From Candidatus Saccharibacteria bacterium UBA3723 (lineage in GTDB: Bacteria > Patescibacteriota > Saccharimonadia > Saccharimonadales > Saccharimonadaceae), in NCBI GenBank assembly GCA_002371895.1, contig DFHM01000015.1, positions 1-42,470 on the forward strand: 42,470 bases of DNA. The letters are read 5' to 3'. Position 1 is the stretch's first letter. The number at the start of each line of letters is the position of its first letter. The notes below the pieces were generated by a model. The model was given only the letters and a program-made list of their open reading frames with translations, had not been told where the DNA came from and made no database searches. The translations under genes were made by a program, and so were the position numbers. Shown one piece after another: positions 15,289-25,200 of this stretch.

Positions 15289-15744
15289 ATGGTAGAGAAA
15301 CGAATGCACATTGTTTTTAACGGGATTACTTACGAACCCAAGATCCGCTTTCGGGTCAAAGACTGGAAGAGTTCGCTCGTCATGGAGCAGCTTCAGATCA
15401 AAGACCCCACCTGGCTCGTACAATACGACAGACACCGCAACTGCGCCACCGTAGATAAGGATGCGCCCACATGGTATATCGAGCTCGCGACCCTACACGA
15501 GATGATCTGTGTCGGCGGCCTCTACGAAGATATCGTAAACAAGGCCCTACGAAACGGCATCGAAGAAGGCATCCATCGCTGCGAAAGCGTGGAACGTTTC
15601 ATTCTGAAGATTGCCGGCATCCACCGCCAAGATTACGTCGAAGCGCGCATCAAAATGTTTGAGTTGATTCTCGAGAAGCACCTCAACCCGACCATGGAAG
15701 CCGAGATGAGAAATACACTCGACATGCTGAAGTCCGAAAGATAG
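15289..15744 (+). CDS. Hypothetical protein in a foreign-looking solo cassette
   Basis: The 151-aa product is not recognised. It is soluble, with a basic beta-type N-terminus (residues 1-45), a tryptophan-containing middle and a helical C-terminal half with acidic and basic residues; no signal peptide or membrane segment. The start at 15289 is fixed by AAAGGAGG (15274-15281), a near-perfect Shine-Dalgarno. Codon use departs from the neighbours: proline is mostly CCC or CCG here, against CCA in surrounding genes. Consensus promoter, strong ribosome site and GC-rich terminator make an autonomous unit, suggesting transfer from a bacterium with conventional expression signals, such as a Firmicute. 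Function unknown. Confidence 0.75.
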   Translation: MVEKRMHIVFNGITYEPKIRFRVKDWKSSLVMEQLQIKDPTWLVQYDRHRNCATVDKDAPTWYIELATLHEMICVGGLYEDIVNKALRNGIEEGIHRCESVERFILKIAGIHRQDYVEARIKMFELILEKHLNPTMEAEMRNTLDMLKSER

Positions 15745-15753
15745 TCCCCGTCG

Positions 15754-15779
15754 CCCCGGCCACAAGCCGGGGAATTTTG
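15754..15779 (+). terminator. GC-rich intrinsic terminator
   Basis: CCCCGGC (15754-15760) pairs perfectly with GCCGGGG (15766-15772) around a 5-nt loop, followed by AATTTT. Confidence 0.85.
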
Positions 15780-15782
15780 TGT

Positions 15783-15788
15783 TAAAAT
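15783..15788 (+). promoter_or_regulatory. -10 element before the small membrane protein gene
   Basis: TAAAAT 13 nt before the ATG at 15802, implying a leader of only about 7 nt with no ribosome-binding site. Confidence 0.5.
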
Positions 15789-15801
15789 AAACTTAATCAT
15801 C

Positions 15802-16302
15802 ATGGACAAGAAAGCAGTTATAGGAATAATAGTCGCCGCAATTTTACTACTTATAGGCTCCGTCGGCGCAGTTATATATAAAAACATTCGCCTCGGCGAA
15901 ATCGAAGAACAGCAAATTATTGCCGCAGAAAACAAAGAAAACGGCTACGACGAGAACGGCGAACCAATCCTCTATGACGAATATTCCGATCCAGATAACA
16001 CTGGCAATCACGAGAACCTCGGCGTTGGGCAGCACGTCCCAGAATTAGAAGAACTAACCGGCTACTGGCTATGCAAGAATAGCTATCGTGTATATATCTC
16101 AGAAAACGGCGCAATATCATACAAAGGCACAGGCGAACAAAAAACCGAGAATTATCAATTCTCCTACGACAACACTACGGGTATTTTCAACATCACCAAA
16201 GGCCACATTCAGGAATCCTACATCATCAGCAAAGATGACGTCCAGCTAAATATCACAAACAACATCACCAAAGAACAATACGTCTGCAACAGGGAGGGTT
16301 AG
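15802..16302 (+). CDS. Single-pass membrane-anchored protein
   Basis: The 166-aa protein has a hydrophobic anchor at residues 6-26, a strongly acidic linker (about 30-75, rich in Glu, Asp, Asn) and a small C-terminal domain of about 85 residues with two cysteines and alternating polar/aromatic strands (GYWLCKNSYRVYISENG), which could be a lipocalin- or PepSY-sized beta domain; the family is not recognised. Its stop touches the ATG of the next gene (TAG-ATG), and GGAGGG near its end serves as the Shine-Dalgarno for that gene, so the two are coupled and probably work together at the cell surface or in the T4SS-like block. Confidence 0.7.
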   Translation: MDKKAVIGIIVAAILLLIGSVGAVIYKNIRLGEIEEQQIIAAENKENGYDENGEPILYDEYSDPDNTGNHENLGVGQHVPELEELTGYWLCKNSYRVYISENGAISYKGTGEQKTENYQFSYDNTTGIFNITKGHIQESYIISKDDVQLNITNNITKEQYVCNREG

Positions 16303-17550
16303 ATGAAAGCAAAATACATACTAGCAGTAGCAACCGCGGCTATAATTGCGCTAATCAGCAGCAAAGCGTGCTTTGCAGATACTACGCTTACATCCGACTC
16401 AATCAAACTTGTCCAGCATTACGGCGTCTGCGGTAGCAGTGGCGGCGTCGGCACCAAGTGTTTCGTTGACGACGACGGCGAGGTGCAGGGCATGGCCGTC
16501 ACGAAACGCCATATCGTCATTGCGCACTCCATTAACTTTGGTTACGGGCGCACTGCAAAAGTCCGCGTATATTTCATTGATCGCAAAACACTAAAAATCG
16601 TGAAGATGATACCGAAAGATCGATATTTTAGCTGTTCTAGCCTTGGCGCATCTGGCTGTTATGGTCACGGTAGCACAATGTCCTACAACTACAAAACCGA
16701 CAAAATCTGGATTACCACCCAGGACGGTGTCTTCCAGTTCGACGACAAAACCATGGCTTACGAAAAGCACTTTTATGGCGTAGGTAGCTCCAAAGTTACA
16801 TACAACCAAAAACACGACTGGTACTGGACCGGCGCCACCGAGGGCGACGATTTAATCGACAGCAAGCTAAACAAAATCCAAGGCACCAATACGCACGTCG
16901 ATGGCTGTTCCGCCTACGAAGAAGGCCCAGGCACCTGGGGAGATTATCTCGTCACAAATTCCTACCGCCCAGATTGCGGCAGCACCAAGCTTTGGTTCTA
17001 CAACTACAAGAATTCCAACAGAGTCAAAGAATTTATCGTTAGCGAAAAAGCCATCGGTACAGACATCGTGGAGCAGGTTGGCTTCCTCGAAGACGGCACG
17101 ATGATTCTATCCGTGCCAAAGAACCATAACGATACTAGCTGGGGTCACGGCCTATCACTATATGCCGTCAGCGCCAAGACGCTCGGCATCGGCAAATCGG
17201 AAAACACCAAGATTAAACTTCCAGACGATATGGGAGAAACCACCCAAAAGAGACCAGCCGTGGTGGCCAAGGAAGATTGTGCCTCCATCCTCAACGATGA
17301 GCTCTGCGAAGAAAAGAACGCAGATTACAATATAAATCACGTTCTAAACTCTACGATAGACATCCTTACGGCAGGCTTCGGCATCCTCGGTACGATTAGT
17401 ATTATCATCTGCGGCATCATGGTCATGACCGCGCAAGACAACGAGGCGAAGCTCGTCGCCGCCAAGACCCGCTTTATTGCAACCGCCATTGGCATCGCGC
17501 TATGGGGCTCGATCTCCATTCTCACTTCATTCTTGCTTCCAGGCGCATAA
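16303..17550 (+). CDS. Secreted domain with VirB2/TrbC-like two-helix C-terminus
   Basis: The 415-aa protein starts with a signal peptide (hydrophobic core 5-20, ACFA cleavage near residue 26). Residues 30-325 form a soluble domain with repeated strands, several cysteines and motifs such as MSYNYKTDKIWITTQDGVFQ that read like beta-propeller blades. Residues 345-415 hold two hydrophobic helices separated by a charged turn (MTAQDNEAKLVAAKTRFI), the topology and sequence character of VirB2/TrbC T4SS pilins. Normal pilins lack a large N-terminal domain. If the tail is a pilin module, the propeller would sit on the filament or membrane surface. Coupled to the preceding gene; tRNA-Tyr follows. Confidence 0.72.
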   Translation: MKAKYILAVATAAIIALISSKACFADTTLTSDSIKLVQHYGVCGSSGGVGTKCFVDDDGEVQGMAVTKRHIVIAHSINFGYGRTAKVRVYFIDRKTLKIVKMIPKDRYFSCSSLGASGCYGHGSTMSYNYKTDKIWITTQDGVFQFDDKTMAYEKHFYGVGSSKVTYNQKHDWYWTGATEGDDLIDSKLNKIQGTNTHVDGCSAYEEGPGTWGDYLVTNSYRPDCGSTKLWFYNYKNSNRVKEFIVSEKAIGTDIVEQVGFLEDGTMILSVPKNHNDTSWGHGLSLYAVSAKTLGIGKSENTKIKLPDDMGETTQKRPAVVAKEDCASILNDELCEEKNADYNINHVLNSTIDILTAGFGILGTISIIICGIMVMTAQDNEAKLVAAKTRFIATAIGIALWGSISILTSFLLPGA

Positions 17551-17599
17551 ATCTAATCCTTGCCTTAATCGCCCAAAAATGCTAATATATTCACAGGTC

Positions 17600-17685
17600 G
17601 CTGGGATAGCGAAGTGGTCAAACGCATCAGACTGTAAATCTGCCGGCTTCGGCCTTCGTAGGTTCGACTCCTACTCCCAGCACCA
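17600..17685 (+). tRNA. tRNA-Tyr (anticodon GTA)
   Basis: An 86-nt class II tRNA with acceptor GCTGGGA/TCCCAGC, anticodon loop CTGTAAA giving GTA, a long variable arm and encoded CCA. Confidence 0.95.
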
Positions 17686-17695
17686 TAGAGCATTC

Positions 17696-17741
17696 AAAAA
17701 ATACCCCTCTTTTCTTCTTTCATTATTGGGGGTATTTTTTT
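17696..17741 (+). terminator. Terminator after tRNA-Tyr
   Basis: AAAAAATACCCC (17696-17707) pairs with GGGGTATTTTTT (17729-17740) around a pyrimidine-rich 21-nt loop; the arms supply both A and T runs. Confidence 0.8.
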
Positions 17742-17777
17742 GTATAAATAAATATATATTTCGCGCTTATGTTTTGA

Positions 17778-17783
17778 TATAAT
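17778..17783 (+). promoter_or_regulatory. Extended -10 element of the T4SS-like operon
   Basis: TGA-TATAAT 45 nt before the ATG at 17829. The short leader contains AGGGAGG (about 17800) and AGAGGTG (17814-17820); the latter is better placed as a ribosome-binding site. Confidence 0.6.
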
Positions 17784-17828
17784 AAAAGCATTAAGGGAAA
17801 AGGGAGGCTTCCTAGAGGTGTTATATTT

Positions 17829-18698
17829 ATGAACGAAAATAGTAACGACAATTTTGATAGGCCAACTGCGCCAATATCCAGCGGTACACCTCAATTCTTT
17901 AATGACGCCATGTCGGCAAATGACAATAGCCACTCAAACACAAGCAGCGCACCAGGTAGGCATCGTTTTATCTTAATCGGCGCCGGAATTTTTGTAATTA
18001 TTGCAATCATAGCAATCGTCGCAGTAGTCGTTTCAAGAGTTACAAATAATCCAACATCTACAACAAACGCCCTAAAAACATACGAAACGCTCATTAGGTC
18101 AGGCATTCCAGACGGCGAAATTAAGGAAGGCGAGATCAAATCATTAAATCTCGTAGGAGAATCTTTACACGCCAGAAAAACAAACGTCATAAGTGAGAGG
18201 GACGCATTCTTACACAATCTCACCACTAGCTACGACAACCTCAAAAAGGCCTACGACGGCAAATCGAAGTACGATGACGCCATGAAAGAGCAGGAATATG
18301 TATATAAATATTTGACCACTGTAATAGGCAGGGACATCTACGAGGAAGAGCTCAAAAATATCTACTTGAAAGATGGCTCAAAAGCCGTTTTTGAGAAAAT
18401 CGACAATGATTTCAATATAGAATATGAACACTGGCAAGGAGAATACGAATCTATCGGCCATTATTTCTACGCATTAATGTTAGAGTATGAAATATACGCA
18501 AAAGCGGAATGTGTATCTGGCGACAGAAAAGATGGCGCATGCCTTCAGCAGAAAAACGGAGACACCTTTAATGCCAATAAAAATCAGACAGCGGCGCAAC
18601 GAATACTAAAGATATGGAACAGCGACAACTACAAAAAGATAGTAAGCGCGAAAATCGATAAAAGTCTTAACGACTTCAAAGAAGAGGGGGATAGATAA
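17829..18698 (+). CDS. Single-pass membrane protein, first gene of the T4SS-like operon
   Basis: The 289-aa protein has a disordered Asn/Ser/Pro-rich cytoplasmic tail (1-45), one membrane segment (about 48-70) and an external helical domain (80-289) with two cysteines near residue 225. The topology resembles VirB8-like proteins of T4SS (short cytoplasmic tail, one helix, periplasmic domain), but I see no sequence motif proving that family, so it stays a suggestion. The stop overlaps the next ATG by one base (TAATG), tying it to the VirB6-like gene. An operon promoter lies 45 nt upstream and a terminator is downstream of the third gene. Confidence 0.68.
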   Translation: MNENSNDNFDRPTAPISSGTPQFFNDAMSANDNSHSNTSSAPGRHRFILIGAGIFVIIAIIAIVAVVVSRVTNNPTSTTNALKTYETLIRSGIPDGEIKEGEIKSLNLVGESLHARKTNVISERDAFLHNLTTSYDNLKKAYDGKSKYDDAMKEQEYVYKYLTTVIGRDIYEEELKNIYLKDGSKAVFEKIDNDFNIEYEHWQGEYESIGHYFYALMLEYEIYAKAECVSGDRKDGACLQQKNGDTFNANKNQTAAQRILKIWNSDNYKKIVSAKIDKSLNDFKEEGDR

Positions 18699-21600
18699 TG
18701 AAACGTAACCCAAGAGTAATAATAGCGATCGCATTATGTTCGTTCCTACTTCCTCTAGTTATATCCGGAAACACCTCGGCACTTCGTGGTTCAGAAGAGG
18801 ACTTACTAAAAATTGCACTTATGGACGGCATGAGAACGTGCTACGTCAAAGGCGACTCATACGTCAAAAGCAGCGGCATAACAAAAGGCCTATTCGCTAC
18901 CAACAGCTATGACGCAATGCTTAGTCATGACGCCAGAGATGACCATATCGTGATTCTCCCGACACAAATATCAAATACAATTAAGGATTTTGACCTTTCC
19001 TGCCGAGAGGCATTCGAAGGCTATAGTGGTGGTGGTGGTACAACAAGGGGCATAAACGACCTGTTTGGAAAATTTACCACCCCAGATGAATATGGCTATG
19101 TTTTTGATACAGAGAAGAACCAACCAGAAGAGGGTGGAGATACGTCCGGATTGAGCACAATCGAGCTCACAATGTCCGTAAAAGACGGTTCGAACACCAA
19201 CAACAAGCCAACATCCTCCACTGGAAAATTGACATGCTCAGGCGAATTGGTCAGTAAAGGCAAAAGATGGTTAACGAAAACCTGCTCAGGCGAAGCAAAG
19301 CTTACATACTCTTCCGGAGGAGTTGAACTCTATCTATCACTTACGGGTGGTGGCGAAAGGGGCGTTGGCCTAAGCTCGAGCGCGCTCCAACTCGAATTTA
19401 TTGACCCATGGATTGGCTGGAGCTTCGACGATAGGACGGACCGCTACATGTTCGCTAATGTAAACGACTCCTATAAACAATCGATGGAATCAGCTGACGT
19501 CATAGATAAAGTTAAAAAGAACATAAGAATCACATTCAACAGCGCATATGCCTCCCCAGAGCCAACCGTTACTATTTCAGAGGTAAAAGCCCAACAGCCA
19601 GGAGACAAGCCACAAATAACGGACAACTCCTACTACAGGCATATAAATAAAGATCCCTACGACGCGGCGTCCGTAGCTCAGTTGCATTTTATGCAAAAAG
19701 GGCCAGCCGAAATCTTCAAAACATACAACGGTAGCTCAACTGACGGAAAATACGACGCAGCAAATTCCGTATTCGAGAATCCATACACTTACCATCTATA
19801 CTATAAGTATCTACAGCGCTTCATGTCCGACTCAAACTACAATATCACAATAGATAGTTGTGACACCGTGGCTCCAGCAGGCGCAGCATATTACTTCAAA
19901 AACTCGCAAGACAAATGGTGCGTCATTAATATCCCTGGCGACTCATTGAGCGTACTAGCTCAATCATTGGCAGTAGTTGAAAACAAGCACCTAGTAAAGG
20001 GCACGTTTGAAGATGTAATCAAATGGTTCAGCAGTGCAGGCAATTATTCAGGCTTCCTAGAGAGTGATTATGCCAACGCAAATATAGATGAACAAGGCTC
20101 GGTCGTTCCGCCACAGGATCCAACCACTCCAGAAGCAGAGCCATCCTGTTACGATCACGCCGGTTCACTCGGTTGGATTCTCTGTCCAATCATCGAACAA
20201 GTCTCCGACGCAATCCAATCTATTTACGAAGATTACATCGTGCCATTCCTCAAGCTCGAGCCGCAATTGTTTGACCAATCTAGTGGCACCTTTGAGGCTT
20301 GGAAACAATTCCGCGACATTGCGAACGTTCTCTTTATCATACTGTTCCTCTTCGTTATCTTCTCGCAACTTACTGGCATTGGTATTGATAACTACGGTAT
20401 AAAGAAGATTTTGCCAAAGCTAATCGTTGGCGCAATCTTGATCAATATGTCATATATCATCTGCCAGCTATGCGTAGACGTGGCAAACATCATTGGCCTC
20501 GGCATAGGCGGATTATTCGAAAACATCGCACCATACGATCCATCATCAATCAGCGTAAGTGGTGGCACTATCCCAGAAGGTCTCACCAGTGCAACCGTAA
20601 TCTTGGTTGCGCTCGTAGCAGCCGTAACCGTCGGCGCACTCCTAGCAATTGGTCCATCAGTACTCATTCCGGTATTCATGGCATTACTTTCGGTCGTGAT
20701 CGCAATTCTATTCTGCTTCGCGCTCCTAGCCGTACGTAAAGCGTTTGCAGTTATTCTAGTCGCAATCTCACCATTAGCCTTCGCATGCTACATGTTGCCA
20801 AACACAAAGAAGCTCTTCGATAAATGGTTTAACACTTTCAAGGGCGTCCTCATGGCATTCCCAATCTGTAGCGCCATGATTTATGGCGGCCAGATGGTGG
20901 CACGCATCATTATCGCAGCAACTGGCGGAAGTAGTATAGAGTTACCAATTGCACTCTCTGCTGCCGCAATTAGCATCGTTCCAATCTTTATGATTCCAAA
21001 AGCAATCCAAGGCTCAATGGCAGCCGTTGCAGGCGGCCTCATAGCAATGCAGGGCAGACTCACTGGACGCGCGAGAAATGGCCTCAACCGCAGTAACTGG
21101 GCAGAGGATCGCCGCCGTGCAAGTACAGAAATGCACAACCGTAGAGCAGCTGGCGTTAATATGTTCGGCAACGAAAGCTGGCGCAGCAAGCACCTACGCG
21201 ATAGCGACAGCGCTATCGGTAAGCTGCGCCGCGGCAAGGTAATGAAGCATATCCCAGGCGTAGGCATTAGTACGCAGAAAGACCAACGCCTAGCAGCGGC
21301 ACGCCAACGTTACCTCAACGACCAGAAAGAACGTGACACCGTAAATACCTTGACTGGACAGAGTGGCTTCGAAGACGCAAAAGTAGCACAAGATGCAGCC
21401 ATTATTGAGGCTAATATCGGTAACAGCAGCGAAGTCAACGATATTAACGGCCTTCAGGATAGCCTCGAGACCGCAATCCGTACGGATGATAAAGCAAAAA
21501 TTATCGCATATCAAAACGTATTGAGCGGCAAGGGCGATAAAGGACGTGAAGCCGTACGTAACGCAATGTCTAATGTTCAAGCTCAGACAGGTACCATGAA

Positions 21601-22249
21601 CGAAAAGCAAAAGGCTGCCGTAGAATCCGCATCGCAAACCTATGGTTCCAACCTCATCAACGGAAAATACGCCGGCGATTACAAGGCCAACTCTCGCTCT
21701 ACCTATGAATACGCCATGGACGCCTCTACTGGCAACGGCAGCGTAGAAGCTGGTGCGATGGATTCCTATAGCGGCGTCAAGCTAGACAAGCTCAGCACCA
21801 AGCGCATGGCCGAACTCGACGATGGCGAGCTCGATCGCATGACGCAAGCAATGGGCGCAAATGTCTCATATAACAATGACGGCACCTATAATATTTCTTA
21901 CGACTTAGCAAATGCAACGATGAGCCAGTCGGAAGCCGAATCTTACGCCAATATGGCGCAAGCTACGCTTGACGACAAGAACATCAGCCTCAGCGACGAA
22001 AGGCGCAGACAACTCACGGCTGTCGTTGATGCATATACCTCGCCTACATACCAGAACGCAAATACAACTTCCAAGATCAAGCCTATGCGTAAGACCACGC
22101 CAAGCAATACTAGCGGTGGTACGGGCACACCTCCAGGTGGCACTGGCCACGCAGACCCAAGATCCGCAAGCAACCATCCAGCCCCGCCAGCTCCAGGCCC
22201 AGCTCCTGGCCCAGCTCCAGGCGGCCCAGGCGGAGGAAGGAGACCGTAA
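18698..22249 (+). CDS. VirB6/TrbL-like polytopic protein with large flanking domains
   Basis: The 1183-aa protein has a signal peptide (residues 1-33), an external domain (about 35-535) with several cysteines, a polytopic core (about 540-785) with five or six long hydrophobic helices, and a cytoplasmic, largely polar helical region (790-1130) ending in a Pro/Gly/Ala tail (PAPGPAPGPAPGG). The core, with segments such as VLFIILFLFVIFSQL and ILFCFALLAVRKAFAVILV, matches the VirB6/TrbL class of T4SS inner-membrane channel proteins. VirB6 is normally about 300-450 aa; extended versions are known in some intracellular bacteria and CPR. No VirB4 or VirD4 ATPase is in the window. Coupled upstream by a one-base overlap. 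Confidence 0.78.
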   Translation: MKRNPRVIIAIALCSFLLPLVISGNTSALRGSEEDLLKIALMDGMRTCYVKGDSYVKSSGITKGLFATNSYDAMLSHDARDDHIVILPTQISNTIKDFDLSCREAFEGYSGGGGTTRGINDLFGKFTTPDEYGYVFDTEKNQPEEGGDTSGLSTIELTMSVKDGSNTNNKPTSSTGKLTCSGELVSKGKRWLTKTCSGEAKLTYSSGGVELYLSLTGGGERGVGLSSSALQLEFIDPWIGWSFDDRTDRYMFANVNDSYKQSMESADVIDKVKKNIRITFNSAYASPEPTVTISEVKAQQPGDKPQITDNSYYRHINKDPYDAASVAQLHFMQKGPAEIFKTYNGSSTDGKYDAANSVFENPYTYHLYYKYLQRFMSDSNYNITIDSCDTVAPAGAAYYFKNSQDKWCVINIPGDSLSVLAQSLAVVENKHLVKGTFEDVIKWFSSAGNYSGFLESDYANANIDEQGSVVPPQDPTTPEAEPSCYDHAGSLGWILCPIIEQVSDAIQSIYEDYIVPFLKLEPQLFDQSSGTFEAWKQFRDIANVLFIILFLFVIFSQLTGIGIDNYGIKKILPKLIVGAILINMSYIICQLCVDVANIIGLGIGGLFENIAPYDPSSISVSGGTIPEGLTSATVILVALVAAVTVGALLAIGPSVLIPVFMALLSVVIAILFCFALLAVRKAFAVILVAISPLAFACYMLPNTKKLFDKWFNTFKGVLMAFPICSAMIYGGQMVARIIIAATGGSSIELPIALSAAAISIVPIFMIPKAIQGSMAAVAGGLIAMQGRLTGRARNGLNRSNWAEDRRRASTEMHNRRAAGVNMFGNESWRSKHLRDSDSAIGKLRRGKVMKHIPGVGISTQKDQRLAAARQRYLNDQKERDTVNTLTGQSGFEDAKVAQDAAIIEANIGNSSEVNDINGLQDSLETAIRTDDKAKIIAYQNVLSGKGDKGREAVRNAMSNVQAQTGTMNEKQKAAVESASQTYGSNLINGKYAGDYKANSRSTYEYAMDASTGNGSVEAGAMDSYSGVKLDKLSTKRMAELDDGELDRMTQAMGANVSYNNDGTYNISYDLANATMSQSEAESYANMAQATLDDKNISLSDERRRQLTAVVDAYTSPTYQNANTTSKIKPMRKTTPSNTSGGTGTPPGGTGHADPRSASNHPAPPAPGPAPGPAPGGPGGGRRP

Positions 22250-22252
22250 AAA

Positions 22253-25200
22253 ATGGGACTATTTAATAGAGATGATGGACTGGAAGACGGATACCGCCGC
22301 GCAAAAAACGGCGAGACCCCAGACTTGGTCCTAAACGGCATCCCGCAGGTACGCAAAACCAGTGACCGCGAAAGCGACAATGGCATATCTGGACGCATCC
22401 TAAACCGCGTTACTGGCGGCCAAGACGAGAAATTCGGCGACCGCGACACCAGTCGTCAGGCTAGCGCCAAGAGTCTTCGCGACGGCGAAAAACAGAGCAT
22501 GGCTGACGAGAAAAAAGCCGACGCCAATACTGGCGGGCTTAGCGGAGCCAGACAATCCGAAAACAACATCGCCTCAAAAACCACCAACAATGGCGGTTTT
22601 AGTAGCAATGTCATGGGTAGAAAGGACGACAAAAAAGGCAGAGGCAAATTCTCCTTTAATAATATTATGAGGAAAATGATGCCAGCCATTATTGCCGGCA
22701 GTGGTATCGCAGGCTATGGCGCGCTATCCTTCATGGGGCAGTTGGCGATGCCATTTAGCCTCGTCTCACAATTCCAGGGCAATTTCGATTCCATCGGCGC
22801 CTCTTCTAGGCTAAGATCTAGTATGTTTATTAAATACCAGTCAAATCCAAGCAGTCGTACTGGCCTTAGTTCCGATGTGAAAGATTTCGTAAATCAGCAC
22901 TCAAAGATGTACAAAGTCTTTACCGGCAATGATAACGACTATTTCAAAATTAGCGAGCGCCAAAAGAAAAAGTTCGCCAAAGCCGGCATAACCGTAGAAA
23001 CAGACGACTCCACCGGCCAAAGCGTATTAAAATTCAAGCAGTCCAATGGTGTCGAAATGACCGTCGTGCCAGATGAATCCATGACTGGCGACGGTCGCGT
23101 ATATATTGGCGATTACTTCCAAAACAACGATGAATTCCATAACGCATATTTCGCGGGCGCCAGGACTTGGCGCGGGGCAGTAGGTGCCTGGTACGATAAA
23201 GTCGCCGACAAATTCCTGCACTTCTTTGGAGTCAAGCGTGGCGTCTGGGCTGCATATCTAGAAGGCGGAGCATCGGACGAAAACATGCAGAAGTTCCGGA
23301 CAACCGTAGAAGACAACGCATCGGATACCGGCGGCATTAAGGGCTCTGCTGAAACCGCAGAATTTGAAGAAAGAACCGACGAAGATACACAAGAAACAAC
23401 GCGCGCGCAAACCGGCGAAGGTAGCGACTCACTTGACGCGAGCAAAGGTTCTACGCGCGAAGAAATTAGCAAAAGCGCCAGTAAGTTCATCAATAGCAAA
23501 GTCACAAAGCTACTTAGCGCAGCTGGTGCGGTTTCTGGCCTAGCTTGTATGGCCGCAGATGTCGTTGGCGCCATTAATCTCATCGTGATGGCTTACCAGA
23601 CCGTGCAAATCATCAAAGTCTCATCATCAATCCTCGAAGGCATTCAAAAAGGTCAAGTGGAAGATAGCAAGACCACCCCAGTCAACGAAATTGGCAGCTC
23701 TCTCACGATGCGCGCAAAAACTACCTACACGCTCACGGACGTCGAAAACACAGTCGACCACAGCGGCGGCGATGGTAGTGACGCGGCAGTTGCAACCAAA
23801 GATGTCACCATGGATAAATCTGCAATGGAATCCTCCGGCATTTCCTCGCTTTACGGCAATAAAGCTGTAGATTACAAAGACCCAAGCGTACAATCCTTTA
23901 ATATCCAAAACAGTATTAATGGTATCGCAAAGGCCATAGGCAGCGGTGTCACAGCGTATCGCGCTTGCACCTTCGCAAAGCTCGGTGCGGCTGCCGTACA
24001 AGGCGTCGTCCAGCTCGTAGAAATCATTGGCTGCATTGCATCATTCGGTATCGGCTGTTTAGTTGACGCCTTCATCGAAGCGGGCAAGTCTCTTGCAAAG
24101 GAAATCGCCAAAGCTATCGTCATCAATGTAGTTGTGTCCGCCATCGTACCGTTCTTTGCTAATATCCTAACACGCAAAATCGCAACAGACGTATTCGGCG
24201 AAGACCTTGGCAACGCCTTGGCCTCCGGTGCCAATATATACATGGGGCAACATCACCAATATGCCGGTGGCTCCGTAGCAAGCAAAGAAAGCCTAACAAA
24301 GTTCATTAATGAACGTGAAGCATATAATGCAGATATCGCCCGATACGAACGCACCACGCGCAACCCGATGGACATAACATCACAATACACATTTATGGGC
24401 ACCCTCATGAATAAATTTGCTATTCCGATGAATATTCAAGCAGGCGGCGTAGTAGATAAGCTTAGCACCTTTGGCAATATCGTAACCAAGGCAGTGTCGT
24501 CAATTACCCCTGGCGCAACTGCCGTCAGCGCGGCTATTACCGCACAGGAGGCGGCGGACGCGACCGATGCAAACTGCTCCAACATAGCAGATATCGGCGG
24601 CGTTGCAGATGCATTCTGTAATCCATATATCATTACGGATGTCGGAACTACTGGCATGGATCCAGCCGATGTTACATACATGGTATCCAAGCTTGATAGT
24701 AGGAACTTTGATCTATCCACCACAGATACAGCAGCGCCTGTTATTAAGCCCGATAGCCGCCTCGGTCACTACATCCTATATTGCGGCCAGCGTCAATCGC
24801 CATTCGGCCTTGCGGATCAAAACATCGCAAACGACTTCCGCACTCTTACTACGCACTCCACTATCGGCGATACCGTCATTAGTGCCATTCCAGTCGTAGG
24901 CAGCCTCGTAGACGTCTATAACGAAGCGCGTGTTATTGCGAACTTCGGCTACGTATCGGGAGAATCCTGCGTCACAGGAAACGCCGTAGCCGTGCAAGAA
25001 ACAGAGCGCGACGATGGCACTACCTCAATTGAGACCAGCGACTGGAGCGAAAATAAATACTATCAGCGCTTTATCGAGGATCAACGTCTCGCCGAAAACA
25101 TGGGCGTCGTCGAAAAATCTTCCGTCACAGCCTTCCTGGAAGACTACTACAAGGAGCATCCAATTGACGATTCCTACGAAGGCGTCCTAGCACGCCGCTC

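Noticed and set aside
17600..17741. tRNA-Tyr as an attachment site of an integrated T4SS element
   Set aside because: No integrase and no repeated tRNA 3' end is seen downstream within the window; the T4SS-like genes have host-like codon use.
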